Part shown: positions 43,281 through 54,759 of the stretch, piece after piece
Position numbering within the stretch: the stretch's first letter is position 1
How the letters are laid out: each line of letters opens with the position of its first letter
DNA from: Bufo bufo
Taxonomy: Eukaryota > Chordata > Amphibia > Anura > Bufonidae
NCBI RefSeq assembly: GCF_905171765.1
Contig: NC_053391.1
Coordinates: forward strand, 264,720,460-264,784,459
Direction: 5' to 3'
DNA: 64,000 nt
Program-made: the position numbers and the translations under genes
The notes under the pieces: generated by a model
Told to the model about the DNA's origin: nothing
What the model saw: the letters and a program-made list of their open reading frames with translations, nothing else
Database searches by the model: none

Positions 43281-44956
43281 TAAGGTTGGACGATATCAAA
43301 AATATTCAGACGATAACGATATAAAAAAAATTATCGCGATAACGATATATATCGCGATAAATACCTGTTTAAAAGAAAAAAAACACAAGGAGACGTTATA
43401 CTGTATGGGGGGCCACAAGGAGATGTTATACTGTATGGGGGGCCACAAGGAAACGTTATAATGGACTATGGAGCAGCAGCTATTTATGCAGGAAACCGTT
43501 ACCTGTCTACTCTAGAATTGTCTTCTATACATAAATAGCAAATTTAGACAATTTAAAATTTCTGACTTTTGTGCAATTTAAAAACTCGTGTTTTATCCAT
43601 CATATTTAAAATACAACGCAGCCAAAAAGGAAAATTATCAGCGCTCTGCATCTCCAGTATTACATTGGCCCAGCACCATGATTATCCCCACAATGTCCAG
43701 CTGTGTAGATCCAGCGCCCACATATAAGATGTCCGAGCAGCGCAGAAATATCTTTGTTGGGATAATGCTAATGGGGCAAAAAAATACAGGATACACAGAG
43801 CACTGCATTAACATGATATAGACTGATAGGAGGCAAATACACTCACTGATTACTGCACCAGCAGGCTCTGGCTGAGCAACTGAGCCAGAGCTTGCACTAG
43901 CAGGCCCTTGCACTCAGCCAGAACATGCTGGTGCAGTGATCAGTTAATCCACAGGCTCTTGCTGAGCACCTGAGCTGGAGCCTACTGGTGCAGTGATCAG
44001 TGAGTCCTCTGACTCAGATGCTCAGTCACACTGATTACTTCACCAATAGGCTCTGACTGAGCACCTAACACAGGGAGAACACAGGAGAGTTTAGCGTCGT
44101 ACTCTACATTCCGGGTGTCAAGATTGATAGAGTTATGATGACCTTTTGTCTTCAGTCACCTCCTCACCTCTGATGTCAGCAGCTGGCTCCGCAGCCACGC
44201 TGCACTCTAAGTGATCCCATTACCCCGGTGCAGAGCAAAGATCAGTGCTCTGCTGTCCGTCCACAGCTCCTTATCAGCTTGTCCCCAGACATCTGTTGGC
44301 CTCCTCACGGGCTGCTCTTCAGTCTTCACGGATCTTTCCTCGGCCAGCCACTAGTTAGCCTGCACTCTACAGTCAGGGACTCTGGAGAAGCAGTGCGCCG
44401 AAATTGGCCAATGAGCAGCCTCCCTCCCTAATAACAAGCTCCTTACTTGCTGCCGTCCCTACACCTGCCAGTAAGGAGCTTAGCTATTGGATGTTTTGGG
44501 TAACGGCAGTATTGCTGTGCTGCCCATAAGATTCACATCCTGCAGTGCGCTGGTTAACTACATGAAAAGCCTTAATGCGTATTCATACGCATTAGCCTTT
44601 TTTCAAAGCGTAAAATTGCCTGAACAGGCGTCTATGATGCTTGTACAGGTGTTATTGCGGCCTCTATGCTGTAGTATGTACTTATTGTACTGCGCTGCTC
44701 AACTCAGCCTGGGGGCGTCACCTGATTCTGACGTTAGACGTCGGTCGGTGGGCGGAGACAGCACATTCGGAGCAAGCAGGAGGAGCCGCTTCTGGAAGAA
44801 ATTGGTAGATAATGGGGGAGGGCAGCCGCGGACTCAGTTTTTAAAGGCGATGACGTCACGAAATATACTGCGGTATTTAGGAAACAGCGATATCGCCATA
44901 TCGCCGTTTTTTTTATACCGCGGTATATCGTGATACCGGTATATCGCCCAACCCTA
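43281..44956. mobile_element. Non-autonomous hAT element with exact 8-bp duplication
   Basis: It is bounded by GGTGCAGC on both sides (43273-43280 and 44957-44964). Ends are TAAGGTTGGACGATAT and, inverted, ATATCGCCCAACCCTA. An 8-bp duplication with a TAGGGTTG-type terminus is characteristic of hAT. The sub-termini are rich in alternating CGATAT. The interior has a small tandem repeat (ACAAGGAGACGTTATACTGT, about 43384 and 43418) and GAGCACCTGAGC/TGATCAGT phrases at 43.85-44.05 kb. No transposase frame was found. Confidence 0.85.
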
Positions 44957-44998
44957 GGTGCAGCTCGAGAAAAGTCTTGAAGACGGAAGTGAGAGGTA

Positions 44999-45978
44999 CA
45001 CTATTTATGGCGTTTTTTTGGGCAAACACAATAATGTATATGCATGTAGACTTTGGAATTACGTGTATTTTTTTGCACCCATGAGTTGTGTATTTTTTTG
45101 TCCCAAAGAACTTCATTGTTTGTTTGTTAGTTTTTTTGGCACCTTCAACAATACATAGGAAATGTTTTTTTTTTTGTTTTTGTTTTTTTACAACAAATGC
45201 TTTAAAAACTACAGTGTGATAACATGCTCACCAAATAGTTGAAATATAACCGCAGTCATGAGCACAGTCAGCCATTAACCAATAGCCCCTCTTTATAAAC
45301 ACTATCTAAAAAAAACTGAGGTACAAATGGCAATATTTAATGTTAAAATATTTGTATACCTCCAAACAATAATAAAATCAAAATAGAAAATATAAATAAT
45401 GATAAAATATTATTATATATATGCAGTCTTGGTCTCTTTAGATACATCGGGCCCTCACTTTTATGGTGTCTTAAACTTCACAGTACACGTATGTCTTAAG
45501 GCCATCCCAGATGTAAAAAATATGGAAATTTACCTTCCACTATCCATAGCAGTGTTGTGATTATATATAATGTCTTCCAATTGTTGGCCAGGTGTGACCT
45601 CAATCCAATAAGTACCCTTTTTTTTTCGCCATGTAAGATGCACTTAGGCTTTAGAGGAGGAAAATAATGCCTCATATAAGACCCTCCAATTATATTCCCA
45701 TTGTTTGAGTCCTCGGATGGGACAAAAAAAATAAAAAATCTACTCGCCTCTCCTGCTCCGGATGACGCAGATACCCGAGATATCCTCTTCCTGCTGTGCT
45801 GTGATCTGTCGTCGCACAGTGTGAGGTCACAGAGAATGCAGACTTACACTGTGTGCAGGTCACAGCATGGCGCTGACCGATGAAGATCAATGGGCTGTGA
45901 GGAACCAGCTTCGGGAGCGCAGTATTCACCGCTCCCTTGTCCTGCTGTACTAATGACCACTTCTATAATTTTCTATAA
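44999..45978. other. Unassigned non-coding stretch
   Basis: AT-rich sequence with poly-T and a TA-rich patch near 45400. No gene, RNA or repeat boundary is supported. Confidence 0.4.
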
Positions 45979-46152
45979 TACCGTATTTTCCGGCGTATAA
46001 GACGACTTTCTAACACTAGAAATTCTTTTCGAAAGTCGGGGGTCGTCTTATACGCCAGCTATACTGAGATCCGATGGTATATTCTAATCTAGAATATAAA
46101 GGGCCCCGCCGCTCACAGTAGTACATTTATAAACTGTAATTTCGTAACTTTA

Positions 46153-46375
46153 ACTTTAATCAGCGCTCATCTCTTTACTAGGGTACCTTACTCTCAGCTC
46201 CGGAAACAGCAGGCAGTGCGGGCGGCGCTCACTCACTGATGTCACGTGCCTGCTCCTCCCACTAGGCGGCGCAGGCGCGTGACGTCAGTGAGTGAGCGCC
46301 GCCCGCACTGCCTGTTACCGGAGCTGAGAGTAAGGTACCCTAGTAAAGAGATGAGCGCTGATTAAAGTTACAGAT
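46153..46375. repeat. Large hairpin in the TA element
   Basis: The left arm runs from TTTAATCAGCGCTCATCTC through GTGAGTGAGCGCCGCC read in complement. The arms are about 95 bp each, with the turn near 46255 (CCTGCTCCTCCCACTAGGCG). Almost fully complementary. Confidence 0.8.
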
Positions 46376-46419
46376 TACAGTTTATAAATGTACTGTACTG
46401 TGAGCGTCGGGGAGGGGGA

Positions 46420-46720
46420 TCTGTGGATGGAACTGTTTAAGGGGTGGCATCTGTGGATTGCACTGTTTGGGTGGGGGGGGTCTGTGGATGGCACTGTTTA
46501 GGGGGGGGGGGGTCTGTGGATGGCACTGTTATGGGAGGGGGATCTGTGGATGACACATATAGCATAAGATGCTATATAGTGTCATCCATAGATCCCCCCC
46601 ATTGCAGTGCCATCCACAGATCCCCCTTCTCATAACAGTGCCATCCACAGATCCCCCCCCCCCCAAACAGTGCCATCCACAGATCCCCCTTCTCATAACA
46701 GTGCCATCCACAGATCCCAG
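46420..46720. repeat. Inverted minisatellite, GATCTGTGGATGGCACTGTT units
   Basis: About five units GGGGGATCTGTGGATGGCAC run on the plus strand to 46555. After a short palindrome (ATAGCATAAGATGCTAT) about four complementary units run the other way to 46720. Open frames here are repeat translations. Confidence 0.8.
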
Positions 46721-47228
46721 TCAGTTCCCTGGACTGGAGAAGATAGTCTTGAAGACAGTGAGGGCTGGGCATTTAGGGGTAGCCTTATACAGCGATTATA
46801 GCCCAAATCCTATATTTTAAATGGAAAAGTTGGGGGTCCTCTTATGTGCCCAGTCGTCTTATACGCCGGAAAATACGGTACACTGCCATTTTCCCCACTT
46901 TTGGGGGGAAAAGTGCATCTTATAGGGCAAAAATACAATATACAGTATATACAGTTGTGTTCAAAATAATAGCAGTCAGACATCACTAACCTGATCAATC
47001 ACTGTTTTTGGTAGAAATGATATTTCTACATGGCAAATAATTTACTAGCAGGTGTAGTAGAGTAATGGAAATCCAACAGACCCAACAGTCATGACATGCA
47101 TGCTGCTGATTCTGTGTAATTGAAATACTAATTAAAAGGGGCATGTTCAACATAATAGCAGTGTGGAGTTCCATTAGTGAGGTCATTCATTCTATGAAAA
47201 ACAGGTGGCAATTATTGCCCTTATTTAA

Positions 47229-47756
47229 CCCCTTAGGGACGCATGACGTACCTGTACGGCATTGTTTCCTGAGTCCTTAAGGACCCTTGATGTACCTGTA
47301 CGTCATGGGATTTAAACCGCGCAGCGGGCATCCTGTCACAACGCCGGGGGGGGGGGGGGTTTGCGGCTTTTACCTGCGGTTCCCGGCGGCGGTGCCATCG
47401 GGTCCCCATGCGGCTGTGGGGGGGACCCGGTGGCATGGAAGTCAGCGCGATGTCTAAGGAAGGCATAGCGCTGCCTTCCGGTGAAGAGCCTATGAGATCC
47501 AGCCCCCTGGATCTCACAGGTCCCGGAAGCTGTATGAGTAATACACACAGTATTACTCATACAGCCAATGCATTCCAATACAGAAGTATTCGAATGCATT
47601 GTAAAGGAATTTACCCCCCAAAGTTCAAGTCCCAAAGTGGGACAAAAAATTAAGTGAAAAAAAAGTTTAAAAAATAAAGTTTTCCCCCCAAAAAATTAAA
47701 GTTTAAAGTAAAAATAAACAAAAACTTCATTTTCCCCAAATAAAGTTAAAAAAAAT
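47229..47756. mobile_element. TTAA element end, family of 722-3637, truncated
   Basis: TTAA at 47225-47228, then CCCCTTAGGGACGCATGACG, the inverted right end of the 722-3637 family. It shares GAGTCCTTAAGGACCC and GCGGGCATCCTG with it. It carries a G run and a GGCGGCGGTG region and fades into A/T runs by 47.7 kb, so the other end is missing or unrecognised. Confidence 0.6.
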
Positions 47757-47996
47757 TGACGCCTATGTAAAGCCAAGCTATCTGCAAGAAGCCCCCGCAA
47801 AGTCCCACTGTTGACAAAAAGACATGTGCTGAAGAGGTTACAATTTTCCAAAGAGCACATTGACTGGCCTAAAGAGAAATGGCACAACATTTTGTGGACT
47901 GATGAAAGTAAGATTGTTCTTTTTGGGTCTAGTGGCCGGAGACAGTTTGTCAGACGACCCGCAAACACTTAATTCAAGCCACAGTACACTGTGAAG

Positions 47997-48468
47997 ACTG
48001 CTGCTACGCAGTTAAATCTATATAGTTTATTTCGTTGAAGTATTCATATATTCTATATTTGGTCATATGCTCCTATCTAGTGGTCGTTTATGGTAATGAA
48101 CTTTGTTTTTTCTGTTTATCATCTGTCTTTCATTTCTTTGCTCCACCCCTTCTTCTGTGTACCTCACTTCCTGTTTTCTTCATTCTGCTCCAAGGATTCA
48201 ACAGGTACACTTGTGTTCTCATGCTAGCTTGCAAAGCATCATCTTTTGACCACACAACACCGCACAACATCAAAATCCATCTGTTTCTGCTGTACTCTGT
48301 TATCTGGCTACAGAATAAAGCAACTTACTTGGATAAACTCTGTGTTGGTGAGTTCAAGCTATCTGATAAGGATTGTCCGCAGTGATTATATCTGCTTATA
48401 CAGGCCAGGCATAGAGGTCTCACTGGGGATAAATCGATATTACAACAATCTGAGTCAGAATAAAGATA
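47997..48468. mobile_element. 472-bp insertion with GTGAAG duplication
   Basis: GTGAAG occurs on both sides (47991-47996 and 48469-48474), and the Tc1 sequence continues across it. The insert starts ACTGCTGCTACGCAG, contains two AATAAAG (about 48315 and 48459), and ends near AAAGATA. A solo long terminal repeat is one option (AATAAA, 6-bp duplication), but TG..CA ends are not clear. Confidence 0.5.
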
Positions 48469-48521
48469 GTGAAGAATGGTGGCACAAGCATCAGATTATG
48501 GGGATGTTTCTCATACATAGA

Positions 48522-48990
48522 ATGTGTCGGCAGAAAAGAACCATTTGGCCCATCTAGTTTGCCCAATATACTGAATACTATGGATAGCCCCTGGCCCTAT
48601 CTTATATGAAGGATGGCCTTATGCCTATCCCATGCATGCTTAAACTCCTTCACTGTATTTGCAGCTACCACTTCTGCAGGAAGGCTATTCCATGCATCCA
48701 CTACTCTCTCAGTAAAGTAATACTTCCTGATATTACTTTTAAACCTTTGCCCCTCTAATTTGAAACTATGTCCTCTTGTAGCAGTTTTTCTTCTTTTAAA
48801 TATTCTCTCCTCTTTTACCTTGTTGATTCCCTTTATGTATTTAAAAGTTTCTATCATATCCCCTCTGTCTCTTCTTTCTTCCAAGCTATACATGTTAAGG
48901 TCCTTTACCTTTCCTGGTAAGTTTTATCCTGCAATCCATGTACCAGTTTAGTAGCTCTTCTCTGAACTCTCTCCAAAGTATCAATATCCT
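48522..48990 (-). pseudogene. LINE reverse-transcriptase C-terminal fragment and 3' tail
   Basis: On the minus strand the open part (48893-48597) reads YSLEERRDRGDMIETFKYIK, then RGHSFKLEGQRF and WNSLPAEVV, ending in KHAWDRHKAIL. This is the conserved C-terminal end of CR1/L2-type (jockey group) LINE reverse transcriptases, beyond the catalytic core. Just upstream, VQRRATKLVHGL-like sequence lies in another frame to about 48990. The 3' UTR (48596-48522) has the familiar CCATTTGGCCCATCTAGT block. It is a 5'-truncated LINE insertion into the Tc1-like element; the subfamily is not certain. Confidence 0.7.
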
Positions 48991-49739
48991 TCCGGTATTG
49001 GGCCTATTTATCGCATACCAGGGATCATGGATCAGTTTGAATACATCAGAATTCTTGAAGAGGTCATACCTGTTCACAGGTGCCAGAAGTTGGTTGACTC
49101 CATGCAACACAGATGTACAGCAGTTCTCAGAAACAGGGGTTATACAACTAAATATTGTTAAGTGATTCAAAGGAAAGCAAAATCTTCAAACATTTTTCAG
49201 TTTATATAGTGAATATTTTAGTTTGTAAAGAAGAATACAAACACTGCTATTTTTTTGAACAGTCTAATATTCACTTTACTTCAATCTTTTTTTTTTAGAG
49301 GAACAACACAAATTTGATATATTTTTCTTCATGTTTTGATTTGGAATAGAATGTGTAGTGTTCCAATGCATTTTTGTGTATGGAAATAAAATCTATTAGA
49401 AGGATTTTGAGCTTTATTCACTTTTTTAAACACACTGCTATTATTTGGAACGCAACTGGATTTCCCAACTCACAATACAGCATCAGTCCTGCTACTAATC
49501 AGATTAAAATTTCAGCGCTAAAGTTAGACCTATTGGTTGTTTTCAGCCTCCCTGAGCTGTGTATTGATCTAGGGGTTGATTCTTGTATCTATAGTGATAG
49601 CGCTGCTGAGTAAAGGCAGATACTTGCTTGGGAAAGTATGGAAATGTTTTGTAATATGTTTGTATTGTATAGACTAAACCAAACGCGTTTCAGAATGACT
49701 GTTCTTTCCTCAGTGGCTTAAAAGGATATAATATCTTAA

Positions 49740-50108
49740 AGGGAACCTGTCATTTGGATATTTGATTATAATCTAACTAATTATATGCAATCATTAACTA
49801 CTAAAAAGTTCCTTAGATGTATTCACTTACTGGTGTGACAGATGGTTACCTCATAATATACACACAAAGATGCCGCATGCCGCGTGCTAATGAGCTGATT
49901 TGAGTCCAGCGTGATGTCATTGAGTCCAGCGTATATTTAATTCAGTTCTATAGCCACTCCCCTGCCCACCTGCTGCTGATTCATATGGAAAAAAACTGTC
50001 ATTCAGCAGCAAGTGGGCGTGGAGAGTCAGGAGCTCATGAATATTCAGGACTCATCATTATCAGCTGGAGCTTTTCAATACAAGATGTTGGCAGATTGAC
50101 TGGGTCAA
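49740..50108. mobile_element. TTAA-type MITE, left end only
   Basis: TTAA at 49736-49739, then AGGGAACCTGTCATTTGG, a terminus style like the MITEs at 34.7, 58.3 and 61.9 kb. The far end is not visible; the next TTAA (50109) belongs to the following element. Confidence 0.5.
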
Positions 50109-50112
50109 TTAA

Positions 50113-52775
50113 CCCCTTAGGGACACAGCCTTATTTCACCTTAAGGACCAGGCCATTTTTTGCAAATCTGACCAGTGTCACTTTAAGTGCTGATAACTTT
50201 AAAACGCTTTTACTTATCCAGGCCATTCTGAGATTGTTTTTTCGTCACATATTGTACTTCATGACACTGATAAAATGAAGTAAAAAAAATTTGCTTAAAA
50301 AAATACCTAATTTACTATAAATTTGGAAAAATTAGCAAATTTCAAAGTTTCAGTTTCTCTACTTCTGTAATACATAGTAATACCCCGAAAATTGTGATGA
50401 CTTTACATTCCCCATATGTCTACTTCATGTTTGATTTATTTTGGGAATAATATTTTATTTTTTGGGGATGTTACAAGACTTAGAAGTTTAGAAGCAAATC
50501 TTGAAACTTTTCAGAAATTTACAAAAACCCAATTTTTAGGGACTACTACAGGTCTGAAGTCACTTTGCAAGGCTTACATAATAGAAACCGCCCAAAAATG
50601 ACCCCATTCTATAAACTACACCCCTCAAGGTATTCAAAACTGATTTTACAAACTTCGTTAACCCTTTAGGTGTTGCACAATATTTAATAGAAAATAGAGA
50701 TACAATTTCAAAATTTCACTTTTTTGGCAGATTTTCCATTTTAATATTTTTTTTCCAGTTACAAAGCAAGGGTTAACAGCCAAACAAAACTCATTATTTA
50801 TGGCCCTGATTCTGTCGTTTACAGAAACACCCCATATGTGGCCGTAAACTACTGTACGGCCACACAGCGGGGCGTAGAGTGAAAGGTGCGCCGTTTGGTT
50901 TTTGAAGGGCTGATTTTGCTGGACTGTTTTTTTTACACCAAGTCCCATTTGAAGTCCCCCTGATGCACCCCTAGAGTAGAAACTCCATAAAAGTGACCCC
51001 ATCTAAGAAACTACACCCCTCAAGGTATTCATAACTGATTTTACAAACTTTGTTAACCCTTTAGGTGTTGCACAAGACTTAATGGAAAATAGAGATACAA
51101 TTTCAAAATTTCACTTTTTTGGTAGATTTTCCATTTTAATATTTTTTTTTCAGTTAGAAAGCAAGGATTAACAGCCAAACAAAACTCATTATTTATGGCC
51201 CTGATTCTGTAATTTACAGAAACACCCCATATGTGGTCGTAAACTGCTGTACGGGCACATGGCAGGGCACAGAAGGAAAGGAATGCCATACGGTTTTTGG
51301 ACACCATGTCCCATTTGAAGCCCCCCCTGATGCACCCCTAGAGTAGAAACTCCAAAAAAGTGACCCCATTTTAGAAACTACGGGATAGGGTGGCAGTTTT
51401 GTTGGTACTAGTTTAGGGTACATATGATTTTTGGTTGCTCTCTATTACACTTTTTGTGCGGCAAGGTAACAAGAAATAGCTTTTTTGGCAAGTTTTTTTT
51501 TTGTTATTTACAACATTGATCTGACAGGTTAGATCATGTGGTAATTTTATAGAGCAGGTTGTCACGGATGCGTTGATACCTAATATGTATACTATTTTTT
51601 TTTTATTTATGTAAGTTTTACACAATGATTTCCTTTTTAAAACAAAAAAACATGTTTTAGTGTTTCCATAGTCTAAGAGCCATAGCTTTTTCAGTTTTTG
51701 GGCGATTATCTTGGGTAGGGTATGATGTTTGCGGGATGAGGTGACGGTTTGATTGGCACTATTTTGGCGTACATGCGACTTTTTTGATCACTTTTATAAC
51801 CTTTTTTGGGAAGTAAGGTGGGCAAAATTTCAATTTCATCATAGTTTTTTATTTTTATGGCGTTCACCTTTCGGGTAAAGTAACATGACCGTTTTATAGA
51901 TCAGGTCGTTACGGACGCGGCGATACCAAACATGTGTAAGGAATTTTATTTTTTTCCTTTTTAATCCGTGATAAATGTGTTTTTTGATTTTTACTTTTTT
52001 TTCACATTTTTTTTTGACCCAGACCCACTTGGTTCTTGAAGATCCAGTGGGTCTGATGTCTGTATAATACAGTACAGTACACTATATAGTGTTTTGTACT
52101 GTATTTTACTTACACTTTGTCTGAACAGATCTATGCCTTTAGCACAGATCTGTTCAGCACCATGGACAGCAGAATGCCTGAGAAGGCGTCCTGTTGCCAC
52201 GGGAACCTTCCCCGTCTGCTCAGTTGTGGCCACAACTGCGTAGACAGGGAAGGGTAAGGAGGTGGGCTGTCTGGGGGCTCTCTCCCTCTCCATCGGGGGG
52301 CTGCAAAGGCACAGCAGCCCCCCGATGGGAGAAGGAGGGAGCTCCTGAGCTGTTAACCTTTTCCATACAGCGGTATGGAAAGGGTTAAACGGCATCACAG
52401 ATGTCAGCCGTTTATACCAGGGTGTCAGCAATGTGCTGACACCCTGGTATACCCTCTGTACACCAACGATTATTCAAGGGGTTGCGGGCGGGGGATCGCG
52501 ATCCCGCCTGCCGCACTTCCCGCCTCCCGCACCGCCCACAACCCCCCCCCTGCACCTCCCGCCGCCATCAAATCATTCAGGGGTGCAGGGGTGGTGAAAC
52601 CTATATAGTTTAGGCATACTAAAGTTTCTGATCCCCACGGTCAGAAACCGCCGGGCATTTAACCGAGGTGTCTGCTCAATGATTTGAGCAGGCACCGGCT
52701 TCCGATCACCGCCGCCCTGTGTCCTTAAGTACCAGGTCATAAGGGCGTACCTGTACGCCCTGTGTCCTGAAGAGG
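50113..52775. mobile_element. TTAA-flanked non-autonomous element, copy 2
   Basis: TTAA at 50109-50112 and 52776-52779. Ends are CCCCTTAGGGACACAGCC and CCCTGTGTCCTGAAGAGG. It is colinear with 722-3637 (AATCTGACCAGTGTC, CTTCATGTTTG, AAACCCAATTTTTAGG and so on). It lacks the 2550-3047 insertion and has an extra internal duplication (50612-51350). The 3' part near 52.40 kb has an inverted repeat (GGGTGTCAGCA / TGCTGACACCC). Confidence 0.78.
50612..51350. repeat. ~370-390-bp tandem duplication inside copy 2
   Basis: AAACTACACCCCTCAAGGTA through GTAGAAACTCC occurs at about 50612-50988 and 51008-51352. Copy 1 (1228-1600) has it once. Confidence 0.8.
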
Positions 52776-52779
52776 TTAA

Positions 52780-53984
52780 AGAAAGTGACCCAGCATTTTG
52801 CTAAGAGAATCAGTCACTTATTTATGTTGCCCTTAGTTAGGACACCTTAAGACTGGTGACAGGACCAGACTGGACTGTATTTAGAATATAGTATATACGC
52901 AGCATATGTATAATAAACTAAAAGGACATGCAATATACCTAATGATTATTGTACAAAATTTAAATAAGACATACCCACAGACATTAATATACAATACTAA
53001 AATACTATGCATATATTACTGAATATTCAAAATGCTGCAGCTGAATGTAGTGGGGAGTGTGGTTGGAATGGATTTGGACTAGGCTCTATATGTATGCTGG
53101 AAAACAGCCTGGCACATATGTTACTGTGATCAACCAATCCATCCTCACTAAATAAAAACGGAGATCTCTTATTCCGCATTTAGGCCTCCATGAATCAGGG
53201 ACTCATATTCAAAGATCTTCCTAGATTCTGCTGTAGGTATCTTTGCCATGTAATTACCCCCTCTCCAGTCCCTTTTAGCGGATTTTAAGGCAATATTTTT
53301 TATTTTTATAATCATTAGTTAGATTGTATGTATGTGTGTGTGTATATATAATTTTAGTTTATTATTCATATCCTGAGTATATGGTATTATTTTATAAATG
53401 CAGTCATGTCCTTATTTACAGCCTTGGTCCCTATAAAAGAAAGGTAGTATAGAAGATATATACTATATCCTTTTAAGCCATTGATGAAGGTATGTTTCTG
53501 ATATAGATTATACAGTACAACGATTCCATCCTTTCCCAAGCAAGCATGTGTATCGATGCCGAAGCAGCTGACTCTCGCTGCCATCAAGTAGCCTTAGAAG
53601 CCGTGGAACTACAACTCGCTGAACCACCTGCAGACCTAAGGGGAGGGGGACACATGCTTCTCTGGAGCTAAAATATGTTAATAACAATCTTAATAGTAGC
53701 AGTAATGACGCTGTATTGCGATTTTGAAAATAATAGTTTATCTGCTGTACGTGGCTGACAATGGAAGGACTTTATATATAAATACTAAAAAAAAGTACCC
53801 GGTGCTGTTCGAGTATGATCTGTTATGTTTGTGTGTTTATTGGATTTTTCCAAAGCTGTCCAGGAGGTCAATCCATGACCTTGTTTCTTTTTTTTATGGG
53901 TGCTTGCTAGTAGTCCTATATAGCCCGGCGGTTACACACAGTTTATTTTATTAACTGTCCCACATAAGTAGCACCACGCCCATT
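52780..53984. other. Unassigned non-coding stretch
   Basis: No gene recognised. 53440-53560 read on the minus strand resembles 49600-49735 (TGCTTGGGAAAG, TGGCTTAAAAGGATATA), so a diverged shared repeat is likely. A (TG)n/(TA)n patch is near 53335. Confidence 0.4.
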
Positions 53985-54245
53985 TAACTGTGATCTCCAC
54001 AGTGCCCCACCCTCCTTAACAGTACCCTCTATATCACCCCACCCCCTTATCTGTCACCTTCACAAATTCCCACCACCTTAACAGTGACCTCCACAGCACC
54101 AACCACTTTAACAGTGACTGCCACAGTGCCCTGCCCCCTTAACAGTGACCTCCACAGCACTGCACCCTCTTAATAGTGACCTCCACAGCACTATGCCTCC
54201 TTAAAAGTGACCTCCCCCCTTAGCAATCAATTAAACGGTAAAAAA
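53985..54245. repeat. Minisatellite, CCTTAACAGTGACCTCCACA units
   Basis: About eight degenerate units of about 30 bp with GCACC/GCCC fillers. Confidence 0.75.
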
Positions 54246-54759
54246 ATTTCACTCCCCCCTTAGCAGTGACTTTAGAATCGGAAGATAGGAGTACTCAAGG
54301 GAGGAGGCCTAAACCACAGGTATCTGAGAGGTCACCATTCGGCTACTTATTAGATTCCACATCATAGGGGATTGCTGACAGTTTCATCATCCATTAGGCA
54401 GAGTGTACAATTATTTTTTTCTAGGGTTTATAATTCCTGGTGTAGGATCGACGATTTCCTCCTCAACTCCTCCTTGTTGCCTACAACTGGAGGACATGGT
54501 CACTTATGATCATTCTCCACTAAATTAATCTTCTGAAAAGGGTGCCTAAGGGATTATTTTTTTATGGTGTTTTCCTGCTTTCCTAGCTAGAGATGAGTCT
54601 TTTGTTAAATTACTCTGTGATTGTGTGTCATCTAATGCTAACTCATTCATAAGATCATCTTTTTTGAGAGACATCTAAGGTAGTGCTACTGGGAAGAATC
54701 ATTTCCCATGTGTTGATTTTGAATATGGTTACTAGGGAACTATATGTTTTAACTAGTGG

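Larger units (their letters stand above)
42370..44998. mobile_element. Retroposon tail (LINE/SINE-like) split by two DNA elements
   Basis: It begins at a (TAA)n microsatellite (42392-42411), then CTTTGTATAGCGCCAC, GCAGCGCTATACA, GAGAGAGGGCCCTGCTC and GAGCTTACAATCTATGA, phrases I know from abundant frog retroposon 3' ends. It continues after 43102 (AAGATGTGTTTTAAAGGCAC, CATTCCAGAGAATAGGTGCA) and again after 44956 (CTCGAGAAAAGTCTTGAAGA), ending near 44998. The family name is uncertain. Confidence 0.6.
45981..46878. mobile_element. TA-flanked element with TIR CCGTATTTTCCGGCGTATAA
   Basis: TA occurs at 45979-45980 and 46879-46880. The right end is the inverse of the left (CTTATACGCCGGAAAATACGG). 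A TA duplication suits a mariner-type or related element; no transposase is present. It contains a large GC-rich hairpin (46153-46375) and an inverted minisatellite (46420-46720). Confidence 0.75.
47757..49165 (+). pseudogene. Tc1-like transposase, interrupted remnants
   Basis: The catalytic middle is readable: [20 protein letters not shown] holds an Asp of the DDE triad. It continues through [15 protein letters not shown] before the 472-bp insertion at 47997. A short piece after 48475 (GGTSIRLWGCFS-like) and a C-terminal piece after 48992 follow. The latter has MDQFEYIRILEEV in one frame and QKLVDSMQHR in another. The region with the second Asp and the Glu is missing between these two pieces. 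N-terminal DNA-binding domains were not found. The enzyme is dead by deletion, insertion and frame shifts. Confidence 0.75.
46952..49458 (+). mobile_element. Tc1-like element with three secondary insertions
   Basis: Ends are CAGTTGTGTTCAAAATAATA and, inverted, TATTATTTGGAACGCAACTG. TA precedes the left end; the right TA is not preserved. Transposase remnants are at 47757-47996, 48475-48520 and 48992-49165. Insertions are a TTAA element end (47229 to about 47756), a 472-bp unit (47997-48468) and a LINE fragment (about 48522-48990). Confidence 0.75.

Noticed and set aside
46444..46820. Gly/Trp- or Pro-rich small proteins on both strands
   Set aside because: Translations of an inverted minisatellite.
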